From: Nitrosomonas sp.
GTDB taxonomy: Bacteria > Pseudomonadota > Gammaproteobacteria > Burkholderiales > Nitrosomonadaceae
Direction: 5' to 3'
Assembly (NCBI GenBank): GCA_019635215.1
Contig: JAHBZZ010000019.1
Span: forward strand, 1 to 58,664
DNA length: 58,664 nucleotides
Part shown: piece after piece, positions 30,415 through 40,003 of the stretch
Numbering within the stretch: position 1 is the stretch's first letter
How the letters are laid out: each line of letters opens with the position of its first letter
The notes under the pieces: generated by a model
Databases searched by the model: none
The model's input: only the letters and a program-made list of their open reading frames with translations
Told to the model about the DNA's origin: nothing
Position numbers and translations under genes: made by a program

Positions 30415-31164
30415 TTAATGCAGGGTCACCGCCTCTTCCTGCGCTTCTTCACAAATTAGATTGGCGCAATAGGTCTCATGGATACCATCGAGGAAACCCC
30501 ATAGCGCATCGCACGCTTCGCGGGTTGCTGCGAGCACTTCTTGTTGCTTTTCAGGCGTATCGGCAAAACGCTCGATAATATCCCACTCAGCTTGCGAATG
30601 ATAAATATCCGCTTTCTGGTGAACCGAGAAAAATTCATAATCTTTAGGATTGGTCATGCCATAAAATTCTGCCAAACCTTCAATCTTGACTTTGGCAATA
30701 TCGGGGACTTGTGATTCAAATGCGTGCAGTGCAGCCAGTCCGGCATAGAACGGACGGTTCAAGCAGATATCACGGAATGTGGAAACCAGCTTATCCGTAT
30801 TCGGCAGCGCCTTGGCGCTGGTCAAGCTTTCATCGTTCGCACCCAGGGCAAATGCAAATGCTTTCCACAACGCAGGATGATTGGTTTCGCCGTGTTCTTC
30901 GTCGATCAGGTTTCTCAGTACTTCCTGGCGCACGCTGATATCACCGCAGTTTGCAGCGGTGCTGAAATGCGGCGTGTTAAAGTGAACAGCGCTCAGATAG
31001 GTCGGCTCTGCCAAAACGTTATAAAAATATTGCTCGGCATAATGGCGTAACTGTTCCTTGGTCAATTTGCCTTCAGTCCAGGCAATGTAGAACGGGTGTT
31101 TGAGCAAATGTTTCGCATTAATAGTATCGGTAATGCTTTGTTTAAATGTGTTCTGGATAGTCAT
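30415..31164 (-). CDS. CADD-like self-sacrificing para-aminobenzoate synthase
   Basis: The 249-residue protein has the TenA/PqqC-like helical fold of Chlamydia CADD (CT610). As I recall the literature, CADD and the N. europaea homologue supply para-aminobenzoate by a di-metal oxygenase reaction that consumes one of the protein's own Tyr residues. The six CADD metal ligands appear to be conserved as Glu89, His96, Glu150, His182, Asp186 and His189. Tyr26 (HPFYIAW) aligns with the proposed substrate Tyr, and Lys160 with the proposed amino donor. The start at 31164 has a strong GAGGAA six bases upstream; an earlier in-frame start lacks one. The product would feed FolP. Confidence 0.88.
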   Translation of the reverse strand: MTIQNTFKQSITDTINAKHLLKHPFYIAWTEGKLTKEQLRHYAEQYFYNVLAEPTYLSAVHFNTPHFSTAANCGDISVRQEVLRNLIDEEHGETNHPALWKAFAFALGANDESLTSAKALPNTDKLVSTFRDICLNRPFYAGLAALHAFESQVPDIAKVKIEGLAEFYGMTNPKDYEFFSVHQKADIYHSQAEWDIIERFADTPEKQQEVLAATREACDALWGFLDGIHETYCANLICEEAQEEAVTLH

Positions 31165-31282
31165 CGTGTTTCCTCTTCTAGTTGGATTCCTCATAACCGC
31201 CTGTTTATGTTTAATGAAAGCGATTTAGACGAAAATAAACAGCAAGCGCATATCATCGCTAAATAATACCCTCAAGTCAAAT

Positions 31283-33580
31283 TTAGCTGGCCTTGGTCTC
31301 TTTGAAAGCGGTTGCCAGATAGCGGCTTGCGGCAACCATATTTTTCAATGCGGGCTTAACTTCTTCCCAACTGCGGGTTTTCAATCCACAATCCGGATTC
31401 ACCCACAGCCTGTGAACCGGTATACGTTGCGCCGCTTTTTTCATTAAGTCGATAATCGCTTCCTCCGAAGGAATATTTGGCGAATGAATATCATAGACGC
31501 CCGGACCGATTTCGTTCGGATAGTGATATTGATCAAATGCATCCAGCAACTCCATGGCTGACCGGGATGTTTCAATCGTAATCACATCGGCATCCATCCG
31601 GCCAATCGCTTCCATGATGTCATTGAACTCCGAATAACACATATGTGTATGAATCTGGGTACTATCCTGCACACCATTGGCGGCAATACCAAATGCCAGA
31701 ATCGCCCAGTCGAGGTAATCCTGCCACTGCGATTTCCTGAGCGGCAGACCTTCCCTGAGCGCAGCTTCGTCTATCTGAATAATGGCAATCCCCGCTTTTT
31801 CCAAAGCCAGCACCTCATCGCGTATGGCAAGCGCCAATTGTTTGCAGGTTTCTGAACGCGGCTGGTCGTCCCGGACAAATGACCAGTTCAGCATGGTGAC
31901 CGGCCCTGTCAGCATACCTTTCATCGGTTTACCGGTCAGCGACTGCGCGTATTGAATCCAACCTACCGTGATCTCATGGGTATGCAGCACATCGCCATAG
32001 AGTATCGGCGGTTTAACGCATCGTGACCCATAGGACTGTACCCAGCCGAATTGCGTCGATGTAAACCCTTCAAGCTGTTCGCCGAAATATTCCACCATGT
32101 CGTTGCGCTCAGGCTCGCCATGCACCAGTACATCGAGATCCAGGGCCTCCTGTTCGCGCACACACTGTTCAACTTCTGCCTGCATCGCTGATTGATACGC
32201 TTCCGCAGATAATTTACCCTTGCGATAATCCAGACGTGTCTGGCGAATCGCCTGTGTCTGCGGAAAAGAACCGATTGTCGTGGTGGGAAAAAGCGGCAGT
32301 GGTATTCTTTCTCTCTGCACCGCTGCACGTTGCGAATAAGACGACTTACGCCTGTACATTGCCGGACTGATTTCGAGCAGACGTGATTTTACCGCAGCAC
32401 GGTGCACACGTTCAGACTGTTGGCGGCTCTCAATTATGCCCTGGTTTTCCAGCAACGCATCGTAAACGCTCTGCCTGCCATGGTCGAGCGCGGTTGCCAA
32501 AATTTTGACTTCCTGCAATTTCTGTACGGCAAACGCAAGCCAGGAATGAATGTCCGCATCCAACGCCTGTTCGCTGTTTAAATCTATTGGCACATGCAAC
32601 AGTGAACAGGATGGCGCGAGCCACAGGCGCTCCTGTAAACGTGCATGAATAGGTTCAAGCCAGTCCAGCACTGCATTCAGATCGGTTTTCCAGATATTGC
32701 GCCCGTTAATGACCCCCAGTGACAGTATTTTGTGGCCTGGCAGCCAATCCATCACTTTGACAACTTCATCTCTGGCCGTAACCGCGTCAAGATGCACCCC
32801 GGCGACCGGCAGCTCGCAGACCAGCTGCAAATTCTCCTGCAGTTGCCCGAAATAAGTCGTTAACATGAGATTAACCGGCGCTGCCTGCAGTTGATAATAC
32901 GTTTTCCGCAGCGCGTGTTTCCATGAATCACTGAGCTCCATAACCAATACCGGTTCGTCAATCTGCACCCATGTGACGCCTGCATCCTTCAGGTCTCTGA
33001 ACAACTGCTCATAGACATGAATCAAACCGTCCAGTAAATCATGCTTATCCGTTGCGTCTTTGCATTTACCCAGCCAAAGATAAGTAACCGGTCCCAGAAT
33101 GACCGGTTTTACCTGGTTGTGCTGCTGCCTGGCCGCCTGGATTTGTTGCAGTAACGGTCCGGCATTCAGCGAGAACCGTGTGTTTTTATCAAACTCAGGC
33201 ACAATGTAATGGTAGTTGGTATCGAACCATTTGGTTAATTCACCGGCACTGACACATGCGCAGTCAGCATCGTCGGATACGCCGCGCCCTCTGGCCAGGC
33301 GAAAATAATGATCCAATTCATTTCCGGATAACCTGCTGATACGCTCCGGTATGTTGCCCAACAGAAAACTGGTGTCGAGTACATGGTCGTACAATGAAAA
33401 ATCACCTGCCGGTATCCAGTCCAGCACTGCCTGATCCTGCCAGTTCTGGATACGCAGATGGGTTGCTGTCTCCAATAAAGTTTCCGCGGATATTGCTTTC
33501 TTCCAGTAACGTTCCAGCGCAAATTTCAACTCGCGCTGGCGGCCGATACGGGGAAATCCTAAACTATGTGTGGTTATCAT
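31283..33580 (-). CDS. metE: Cobalamin-independent methionine synthase
   Basis: MetE transfers the methyl group of 5-methyltetrahydropteroyl-triglutamate to homocysteine. The 765-residue protein has the two-barrel layout. The N-terminal half begins [17 protein letters not shown]. The catalytic half begins [17 protein letters not shown], with zinc ligands in [12 protein letters not shown] and in [17 protein letters not shown] codon upstream is in frame, but the ATG at 33580 matches the family start. It is divergent from the LysR-type gene at 33690, the usual metE-metR arrangement, so activation by homocysteine-bound MetR is likely. No cobalamin riboswitch was seen. Confidence 0.97.
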   Translation of the reverse strand: MITTHSLGFPRIGRQRELKFALERYWKKAISAETLLETATHLRIQNWQDQAVLDWIPAGDFSLYDHVLDTSFLLGNIPERISRLSGNELDHYFRLARGRGVSDDADCACVSAGELTKWFDTNYHYIVPEFDKNTRFSLNAGPLLQQIQAARQQHNQVKPVILGPVTYLWLGKCKDATDKHDLLDGLIHVYEQLFRDLKDAGVTWVQIDEPVLVMELSDSWKHALRKTYYQLQAAPVNLMLTTYFGQLQENLQLVCELPVAGVHLDAVTARDEVVKVMDWLPGHKILSLGVINGRNIWKTDLNAVLDWLEPIHARLQERLWLAPSCSLLHVPIDLNSEQALDADIHSWLAFAVQKLQEVKILATALDHGRQSVYDALLENQGIIESRQQSERVHRAAVKSRLLEISPAMYRRKSSYSQRAAVQRERIPLPLFPTTTIGSFPQTQAIRQTRLDYRKGKLSAEAYQSAMQAEVEQCVREQEALDLDVLVHGEPERNDMVEYFGEQLEGFTSTQFGWVQSYGSRCVKPPILYGDVLHTHEITVGWIQYAQSLTGKPMKGMLTGPVTMLNWSFVRDDQPRSETCKQLALAIRDEVLALEKAGIAIIQIDEAALREGLPLRKSQWQDYLDWAILAFGIAANGVQDSTQIHTHMCYSEFNDIMEAIGRMDADVITIETSRSAMELLDAFDQYHYPNEIGPGVYDIHSPNIPSEEAIIDLMKKAAQRIPVHRLWVNPDCGLKTRSWEEVKPALKNMVAASRYLATAFKETKAS

Positions 33581-33689
33581 GATTGCTTTGCCGTTCAAAA
33601 TAAAAAATAGACCAGCTATTGTACAAACAGCAAATAATAAATAATAATGATTAGATTCTCATTTTCTATTCATATTTCTTATAAATAAA

Positions 33690-34589
33690 ATGATCGAACG
33701 CAGTCACCTCAAAATCATACAATCTCTGCACCTCAACGGAACACTCACCGAGGCGGCGAATGCATTGTGCTTAAGTCAGCCGGCGCTATCGCATCAAATC
33801 AGCTACCTGGAAAAAAAACTGGGTATTACATTGTGGCAGAAAGAAGGACGCAGCCTGCGGCTGACGCAGGCTGGCAGGCTGTTATTGGATGTCGCAAACC
33901 AGGTTCTGCCTGTTTTGTCGCAGGCGGAAAAAACTTTGAAAGCCTATAGTGAAGGCTGTCAGGGCATTCTGCGCATCGGTGTCGAATGCTACCCCTGCTT
34001 TCAATGGCTCAATGCCGTGATCGGCCCATTCATGCAACAAATGCCCGACGTTGATATTGATATCGTGCATAAATTTCAATTTACAGGATTGGAAGGACTC
34101 CTGAATCATCATATCGACGTTCTGGTCACACCCGATTTGATCAAGAAAGAAAAAATCCACTATGAAACCCTGGCCGAATATCAACTCGTTCTACTGGCCT
34201 CCCCCAACCATACACTTGCAAACACCCGGCAACTGGTACCGGAGGATCTCACCAGGGAAACACTCTTATCGTTTCCAGTTCCGCTGGAAAGACTGGATAT
34301 TCTTTCACGATTTTTAACGCCAGCTCACGTTGAACCGTTAAAATTGAAACCGATCGAATCGCTTGAGATTATGCTGCAAATGACCGCGCTCAATCGAGGT
34401 GTATGCGTTTTACCGGAATGGCTCGCTGATTCCAGTATCAAGACAATGAAACTCAAGAAAATCAGAATCGGACAGAAAGGTTTATATCAGAAATTATTTC
34501 TGGCCGTTCGGGAAACTGACCGGTCTGTTCCTTATATCCTGAAATTCATATCAGTCGGACAGACCGCAGCTGACAGCCTGCATAGGTGA
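33690..34589 (+). CDS. metR: LysR-type regulator, probable MetR
   Basis: The 299-residue protein has an N-terminal winged helix-turn-helix (residues 1-60, with LTEAANALCLSQPALSHQISYLEKKLGI) and a LysR substrate-binding domain. Its divergent position next to metE, the Glu/Gln-rich effector domain and its length point to MetR, the homocysteine-responsive activator of methionine genes. I could not find a clean TGAA-N5-TTCA site in the 109-bp spacer, so the operator remains unplaced. Confidence 0.88.
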   Translation: MIERSHLKIIQSLHLNGTLTEAANALCLSQPALSHQISYLEKKLGITLWQKEGRSLRLTQAGRLLLDVANQVLPVLSQAEKTLKAYSEGCQGILRIGVECYPCFQWLNAVIGPFMQQMPDVDIDIVHKFQFTGLEGLLNHHIDVLVTPDLIKKEKIHYETLAEYQLVLLASPNHTLANTRQLVPEDLTRETLLSFPVPLERLDILSRFLTPAHVEPLKLKPIESLEIMLQMTALNRGVCVLPEWLADSSIKTMKLKKIRIGQKGLYQKLFLAVRETDRSVPYILKFISVGQTAADSLHR

Positions 34590-34691
34590 ATGCATACCGC
34601 TGTCGGTACAGATCCATGTAAACTACCCGGCAACGGCATCTCACCGCAATGCCTATCTGTTTAAAACTATACTCCGGACTGAATTACATTT

Positions 34692-35132
34692 ATGGATGAA
34701 CAAGCAAGCCTGCTGGCCCTTTTCACCAGCAGCTTCCTCGCTGCGACACTGCTGCCGGGCGGATCCGAAGCGGTACTTGCAGGTGTACTGATTGCCTATC
34801 CCGACCTGCTCTGGCAGGCGCTCATCCTGGCCACCATTGGCAATACGCTGGGCGGTATGAGTTCTTATCTGATCGGACGGCTGATTCCGGATGAGAAAAC
34901 GATGCTCAAAAAGACCGGCAACACTTCACGTTATCTGGAATGGGTGCACAGTCATGGCGCGCCTATTCTGCTGCTGTCCTGGGCGCCGGTTATCGGCGAT
35001 GCGCTGTGCGTTGCAGCCGGCTGGCTAAGAGTCAACTGGATAGCGGCCATGATTTTCATGGCGATTGGAAAATTTGCGCGATACTGGATTGTCGCCACAG
35101 CAACTCACGCTGTTGCAGCGACAATCGGCTGA
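34692..35132 (+). CDS. YqaA-family (VTT/DedA-like) membrane protein
   Basis: The 146-residue inner-membrane protein has about four hydrophobic helices. It also has the short SNARE-associated/VTT signature, with GNTLGGMSSYLIGR near residue 52 and the re-entrant LLLSWAPVIGDALCVAAGWLR near residue 95. Members of this superfamily move lipids or small solutes across membranes; the specific role of YqaA is unknown. It is convergent with grxD. Confidence 0.85.
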   Translation: MDEQASLLALFTSSFLAATLLPGGSEAVLAGVLIAYPDLLWQALILATIGNTLGGMSSYLIGRLIPDEKTMLKKTGNTSRYLEWVHSHGAPILLLSWAPVIGDALCVAAGWLRVNWIAAMIFMAIGKFARYWIVATATHAVAATIG

Positions 35133-35159
35133 TTACTATAAACGTTACACTTTAGAACC

Positions 35160-35192
35160 TGTTCAAGATTTCGATCAGTGAGATCTTGAACA
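35160..35192. terminator. Hairpin between convergent yqaA-like gene and grxD
   Basis: Ten-base arms TGTTCAAGAT and ATCTTGAACA pair perfectly around a 13-base loop in the 65-bp gap between the two stops. There is no good T-run on either strand, so it is a weak intrinsic terminator at best. Confidence 0.45.
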
Positions 35193-35197
35193 AATTC

Positions 35198-35512
35198 CTA
35201 ATCCTGCTCTTTGAACAATTCCTGCAACTCGCCGTTCTGATACATTTCAGTCAGAATATCGGAACCGCCAATAAATTCACCATTGACATAGAGCTGCGGA
35301 ATGGTCGGCCAATTGGAATAATCCTTAATGCCCTGGCGAATCTCCGGATCCTGCAGCACATCGACCGTAAAGGGATCACTGACACCACACGCACTCAGAA
35401 TATTGATGGCATTGGCGGAGAAACCGCACTGCGGCTGTTCGGGTGTACCTTTCATATACAGCACGACAGGATGCGTTGTTACTTGGTCTTTAATCACATC
35501 TTCTACATTCAT
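35198..35512 (-). CDS. grxD: Monothiol glutaredoxin Grx4
   Basis: The 104-residue protein has the CGFS active-site motif in [13 protein letters not shown] and the glutathione-contact motif [19 protein letters not shown]. These are hallmarks of monothiol glutaredoxins, which bind and deliver [2Fe-2S] clusters. It is the last gene of hemA-prfA-prmC-grxD, starting 20 bp after prmC. Confidence 0.96.
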   Translation of the reverse strand: MNVEDVIKDQVTTHPVVLYMKGTPEQPQCGFSANAINILSACGVSDPFTVDVLQDPEIRQGIKDYSNWPTIPQLYVNGEFIGGSDILTEMYQNGELQELFKEQD

Positions 35513-35532
35513 TTCTATTTACTCCCAATAAA

Positions 35533-36402
35533 TTACATAAAATAACGGCCATCACAAACACGTTCGATACCGGCCAGATCCTTGTGCACTTCAATATGCT
35601 TAAATCCAACATGCTCCATCAGCAGCCGACAGATCGCGGACTGATCATAGCCATGCTCTATTAACAACCTTCCACCGTCAACCAGATAGGCCGGCGCTGC
35701 CGCAATGATATGACGAATGCATGCAAGCCCGTTTTCACCAGCAGATAACGCTATTGCCGGTTCAAACCGCAAATCGCCTTGCTGCAGATGTGGGTCACAC
35801 TCAGCCACATACGGCGGATTTGAAACAATTACATCAAACTTTTTATCCTCACCAAGCGGCGCATACCAGTTGCCCTGAATCAGACATACATTATCAACGC
35901 CCAGATTCTGCGCGTTCCATCGCGCAACAGAGATCGCATCATTAGACAAATCCACTGCGACAACATTCGCCTGAGGCCGATGCCTGGCGATGGTAATCGC
36001 GATCGCACCGCTTCCCGTCCCGAGATCCAGCACGCTGCAGAATCCATTTGCCGCGATCGTTTCCAGCGCGAGATCGACCAGCAATTCAGTTTCCGGACGC
36101 GGCACCAGCACAGCAGGCGTCACCTTGAAAATCTGATCATAAAACGCACGTTCACTGGTCAGGTAGGCCACAGGCATTCCGCTGACACGCTGCAAAACAA
36201 GCGTAGTGAATTTTTCGACCAGAGAAGCAGGCACCGGTTCTTCCGGGTGTGTTAATAAAAACGCATAATTGACGCACAGCACATGCTGAAGCAGCATGCG
36301 TGCATCAATCGTATCGATACGCCGGCACGCCCAAGCCAATGCCCGTGAAATGGTCCCGGGACAGACATCGGACTTTTCCTGATCAAGCTCCTGCTGCTTC
36401 AA
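35533..36402 (-). CDS. prmC: Release factor glutamine methyltransferase
   Basis: PrmC (HemK) methylates the Gln of the GGQ motif in release factors; its substrate gene prfA is just upstream. The protein has the helical N-terminal domain, the SAM motif VLDLGTGSGAIAITIA and the catalytic IVSNPPYVAE. I start it at a TTG eight bases after GGAG, which gives 289 residues, the normal family length. The frame stays open upstream to an ATG at 36489 lying inside the MITE-like element, which would add 29 unrelated residues and has no ribosome binding site. Confidence 0.88.
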   Translation of the reverse strand: MKQQELDQEKSDVCPGTISRALAWACRRIDTIDARMLLQHVLCVNYAFLLTHPEEPVPASLVEKFTTLVLQRVSGMPVAYLTSERAFYDQIFKVTPAVLVPRPETELLVDLALETIAANGFCSVLDLGTGSGAIAITIARHRPQANVVAVDLSNDAISVARWNAQNLGVDNVCLIQGNWYAPLGEDKKFDVIVSNPPYVAECDPHLQQGDLRFEPAIALSAGENGLACIRHIIAAAPAYLVDGGRLLIEHGYDQSAICRLLMEHVGFKHIEVHKDLAGIERVCDGRYFM

Positions 36403-36468
36403 TGTATGAATCTCCAGGCAATGCAGTGAATCAACCGACGCACGCAGACAGCAATAAACGCACTTCCC

Positions 36469-36609
36469 GAGACCTTTGCACGGTGTCATGAGCGGTACGA
36501 GAATAAGGCAAAAATTTGCGAAAAAGCGGAGTTTGCACGGGGTAAATGAGCATTTTTCGCAAATTTTTAACGCAATTATCGTGCCGCGTAGTAGCCGTGC
36601 AAAGGTCTC
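36469..36609. mobile_element. 141-bp MITE-like palindromic element
   Basis: The element is bounded by perfect 15-bp inverted repeats, GAGACCTTTGCACGG at the left and CCGTGCAAAGGTCTC at the right, and is flanked by a direct duplication TTCCC (36464-36468 and 36610-36614). The two halves remain similar inward and include a second perfect pair built on AAAAATTTGCGAAAAA. It encodes nothing. Size, terminal repeats and target duplication define a MITE-like non-autonomous transposon; the mobilising family is not identified here. It lies between prfA and prmC. Confidence 0.9.
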
Positions 36610-36616
36610 TTCCCGT

Positions 36617-37696
36617 CTATTCTTCCATAGACGCGGCCAGTTGTTCAGCCTGATATTCCGCCATCAGCGCCGAACAGATTTCATCAATATCGCCATCCAT
36701 AATCTGATCCATTTTATAGAGCGTCAGATTGATACGATGATCCGTCACCCTGCCTTGCGGGAAATTATAGGTCCGGATTCTTTCGGAACGTTCTCCCGTA
36801 CCCACCAGTGATTTACGGGTAGCCGCCTGCTCGGCCTGTTGCGCACGCATCTGCTTGGCATGGATACGCGCAGCCAATACACTCATGGCCTGCGCTTTAT
36901 TTTTATGCTGCGAACGGCCGTCCTGGCATTCGACGACAATACCGGTCGGCAGGTGTGTAATCCTGACGGCCGAGTCGGTCTTATTAATATGCTGACCTCC
37001 CGCACCTGAAGCGCGGAATGTATCAATCCGCAACTCGGCAGGATTCAATTGCACTTCGCTGATTTCATCAGCCTCAGGGATGACCGCCACGGTACATGTT
37101 GAGGTGTGGACACGTCCTTGAGTCTCCGTTACCGGAACACGTTGCACGCGATGGCTTCCTGATTCGAATTTAAGCCTGGAATAGGCACCCTGGCCAATAA
37201 TTTTTGCAATAATCTCCTTGTAGCCACCGATATCCGATGGACTCTGCGAAATGATCTCCACCTGCCAGTGACGCCGCTCGGCATAGCGTGAATACATGCG
37301 AAACAGATTACCCGAGAACAGCGCAGATTCATCCCCCCCTGTCCCTGCGCGGATTTCCAGAAAAATATTGCGTTCGTCATTGGGATCCTTGGGCAGTAAT
37401 TGTTTTTGCAATTCCGTTTCGATTTCGGCCAGTTTCTCCTTTCCGGCCTGCATCTCTGTTTCGGCAAATTCGCGCATTTCGGGATCGGAAGCCATTTCCC
37501 GCGCGGTCTGCATATCCTGTTCAACCTGCTGATAAGCACGATACAGATCGACCACCGGTATAATTTCGGCGTGCTCGCGCGACAATTTGCGGAATTTATC
37601 CAGATCCGCAGTTATCGTTTCACTGCTGAGCGTTTGGTTGAGTTCATTGAGCCGTACACTCAGACGCTCAAGTCTCCGGGTAAGACTCGCTTTCAT
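36617..37696 (-). CDS. prfA: Peptide chain release factor 1
   Basis: RF1 terminates translation at UAA and UAG. The 359-residue protein carries the peptidyl-hydrolysis motif [20 protein letters not shown] near residue 230 and the codon-recognition region [20 protein letters not shown]. Its ATG overlaps the hemA stop by four bases, implying translational coupling. Its stop lies only seven bases from the MITE-like element that now separates it from prmC. Confidence 0.97.
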   Translation of the reverse strand: MKASLTRRLERLSVRLNELNQTLSSETITADLDKFRKLSREHAEIIPVVDLYRAYQQVEQDMQTAREMASDPEMREFAETEMQAGKEKLAEIETELQKQLLPKDPNDERNIFLEIRAGTGGDESALFSGNLFRMYSRYAERRHWQVEIISQSPSDIGGYKEIIAKIIGQGAYSRLKFESGSHRVQRVPVTETQGRVHTSTCTVAVIPEADEISEVQLNPAELRIDTFRASGAGGQHINKTDSAVRITHLPTGIVVECQDGRSQHKNKAQAMSVLAARIHAKQMRAQQAEQAATRKSLVGTGERSERIRTYNFPQGRVTDHRINLTLYKMDQIMDGDIDEICSALMAEYQAEQLAASMEE

Positions 37697-38946
37697 TGCG
37701 GGCGATGCAGTTGATAAAGTTTATTAACGAGTTCAACCAGTTGCGCACGTTCCTCGGCAGTAGCATGATTCAAGGAACTGGAGGGAATATGCAGGAATTT
37801 ATTCATTAAACCGTTACTCAATGACTCCATCACTTTTTGAGGATCTTCACCCCTGGCGAGCATCCTGGAAGCACGTTCCATTTCGTGGCGGCGGTAACGC
37901 TCACCCTGATCGCGCAATGCGCGTATCGTCGGCACCAGCTCGCGTGTCGCCAGCCAGCGCATAAAATCGATGACATTATTATCGATAATTGACTCCGCCT
38001 GAGCAACGGCGCTCTGACGTGCGTCCATTCCTTCCTTCACAATCTCGGACAAATCATCGACATAATAGAGAAAAACATCATCGAGTTCGGCAACCTCGGA
38101 TTCAACGTCACGTGGCACCGCAAGGTCGACGATAAAAATAGGGCGGTGCTTGCGCGCTTTAATCGCGCGCTCGACCATGCCTTTTCCCAGAATGGGTAAC
38201 GGACTGGCCGTACAAGTTACCACGATATCGTGCAAAGCCAGTTGATCCGGCAGATCCGCCAAAGTGATCGCAGTGGCGTTGAATCTTTTTGACAACATTA
38301 GCGCACGTTCGACGGTTCGATTGGCGACCGTGATATGTTTTGGATTACGTGCGGCAAAATGACTGGCGCACAAGTCAATCATTTCCCCGGCACCGACAAA
38401 CAAAACACGTTGCTCACTGATTTCACCGAAAATCCGCTCGGCAAGGCGCGCGGCAGCGGCAGCCATGGATACAGAGTTTGAACCGATTTCGGTGGAAGTC
38501 CGGACTTCCTTGGCGACAAAAAAAGTACGCTGAAACAGCTTGTGCAGCAACAGACCCAATGTACCGGCATTTTCAGCCGATTTAACCGCGCTCTTCAACT
38601 GCCCCAGAATCTGCGGTTCGCCCAGCACCATCGAATCCAGTCCGCTGGCAACGCGGAAAGCATGCTTGACAGCTTTCTCACGCGGTAACTTATACAAATA
38701 AGGATCCAGATCATGCACCTGCAAGTGATGGAAATCCGCCAACCAGCGCATGGCTTCCTCAGGTTTGTCGGTACTGCAATACACTTCCGTACGATTACAG
38801 GTCGAAACAATAGCGGCTTCTGTGATCGGATTACGCCCCACGAGATCATGCAACGCATGCTCCATGGTATTCTCCGGGAACGTGACTTGTTCACGCACAT
38901 CCAGCGGAGCTGTCGTATGATTAATACCGAAGGCAAATAACTGCAT
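37693..38946 (-). CDS. hemA: Glutamyl-tRNA reductase
   Basis: HemA reduces glutamyl-tRNA(Glu) to glutamate-1-semialdehyde, the first committed step of C5-pathway tetrapyrrole synthesis. The 417-residue protein has the catalytic Cys in [12 protein letters not shown], the NADPH-binding motif [17 protein letters not shown] and a C-terminal dimerisation helix region. It heads the hemA-prfA-prmC-grxD unit. Haem demand is high in ammonia oxidisers because of their many c-type cytochromes, which is general knowledge rather than something seen here. Confidence 0.97.
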   Translation of the reverse strand: MQLFAFGINHTTAPLDVREQVTFPENTMEHALHDLVGRNPITEAAIVSTCNRTEVYCSTDKPEEAMRWLADFHHLQVHDLDPYLYKLPREKAVKHAFRVASGLDSMVLGEPQILGQLKSAVKSAENAGTLGLLLHKLFQRTFFVAKEVRTSTEIGSNSVSMAAAAARLAERIFGEISEQRVLFVGAGEMIDLCASHFAARNPKHITVANRTVERALMLSKRFNATAITLADLPDQLALHDIVVTCTASPLPILGKGMVERAIKARKHRPIFIVDLAVPRDVESEVAELDDVFLYYVDDLSEIVKEGMDARQSAVAQAESIIDNNVIDFMRWLATRELVPTIRALRDQGERYRRHEMERASRMLARGEDPQKVMESLSNGLMNKFLHIPSSSLNHATAEERAQLVELVNKLYQLHRPQ

Positions 38947-39388
38947 GAGCGTTAATGTATAAGCAACTGGCGAAGAATGAAAAACTTGTGATTATAATAT
39001 CAAGCGGATAGAAATACTATCCTATCCCTGCAAATCCTCTGCAGGCTGATTAGCCGGCTGTTAATCCTGCCACAAAATCGATAGCGCAACCATCGGATAG
39101 ACCATCATCTGCATGAATGGTTTTCGTATCCGGCAGCACCATACATTTTCCGTTCTTCCTTGCCTGCAAGGCTGAAGAATCGTTCCGATATCAGCACAGA
39201 AACATCATACTGTCCTGAACTTGTCCTGCAAAAAACAGTCTCGCTGCGCAATACTTTTGGAGTATACTTCCGCTGCTAACGTGGATCGGATATCAGTTTT
39301 CATTTCTGGACACATCATTTCAATTTCTTATTTTTGAAAGTTATAGCATTGAAATTATAGAAAAAATATAATTCGTCAAGGAGATTTT
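38947..39388. other. 442-bp intergenic region between divergent genes
   Basis: This region separates hemA (minus) from the exported protein gene (plus). It holds the presumed hemA promoter, a pair of similar CGATATCAG/CGGATATCAG segments and, at its right end, a good promoter for the plus-strand gene. No ORF or RNA gene was recognised. Confidence 0.45.
39334..39361 (+). promoter_or_regulatory. Candidate sigma-70 promoter for 39389 gene
   Basis: TTGAAA and TATAGA are separated by 16 bases, ending 27 bases before the ATG, with AAGGAG as the ribosome binding site. This is a pattern match only. Confidence 0.5.
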
Positions 39389-39871
39389 ATGAACAAAAAG
39401 TTTACTTGCGCGCTTTTATTTTTAGCGCTCAGCGTTCCTTACGCAGTCTTCGCCGAAGCTGATGAAGATCAGGCTGATGAAACCGAAGCTGCAACCGAAG
39501 TTGAAACAGAGGCAGCCGACGAAGCGGATGCATCATCTGAGTTACAAAGCGGCAATGGATGGAAAACCGTGCGTATCGCCGAATTGGGCAATTCAGGCAA
39601 AAAGGTGCATATGGTGCTCGTAGAACAAAGCCGCCATACCGACAAAACCATTTACAGCAATGCGATCAGCCGTCTATGCCAGGGCGAAGAGGAATTTTGC
39701 AGAGTACGTTTCTGGAGCAATGAACGTTTTATTCCTGAAAGAGCAGCATTGACTGCAGAACAGAATAAACAGCTTAAAGCTGACTATCTGGTCAACAAAA
39801 CAGCCGGCATAAAAGAATTACGCTGGTCCTGCGGTGTCGATCCGAAAAGCCAGAACTGTCTTCCCAATTAA
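39389..39871 (+). CDS. Exported protein with acidic N-terminal linker
   Basis: The 160-residue protein has a clear signal peptide ending near VFAEA. A Glu/Asp/Ala/Thr-rich low-complexity linker (about residues 23-52) and a C-terminal domain of about 105 residues with four Cys follow. The spacing of two pairs (CQGEEEFC, then CGVDPKSQNC) suggests periplasmic disulfides. I do not recognise the family. It has its own promoter-like sequence and a strong ribosome binding site. Confidence 0.75.
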   Translation: MNKKFTCALLFLALSVPYAVFAEADEDQADETEAATEVETEAADEADASSELQSGNGWKTVRIAELGNSGKKVHMVLVEQSRHTDKTIYSNAISRLCQGEEEFCRVRFWSNERFIPERAALTAEQNKQLKADYLVNKTAGIKELRWSCGVDPKSQNCLPN

Positions 39872-39894
39872 GCTGCATAAATCAAGCTTCGTTG

Positions 39895-39944
39895 AAACGG
39901 CTGCATACTCCGAACGACCCAGGCCATTCTTGATCAGCCGTTTT
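39895..39944 (+). terminator. Possible terminator after the exported protein gene
   Basis: AAACGGCTG and CAGCCGTTT form a 9-bp stem, continuing into TTTTC, around a loop of about 31 bases. The long loop makes this a moderate call. Confidence 0.45.
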
Positions 39945-40003
39945 CATCTTCCAATCCGGCTATACTGAAAAGTAATCCGGATTCAAAAAATTCAGATCAT
40001 TTA

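Noticed and set aside
33581-33689. MetR operator between metE and metR
   Set aside because: The nearest candidate has the wrong spacing for TGAA-N5-TTCA, so I do not annotate it.
36476-36811. A plus-strand frame across the MITE into prfA
   Set aside because: It has no coding signature, lies mostly antisense to prfA and begins inside the repeat element.
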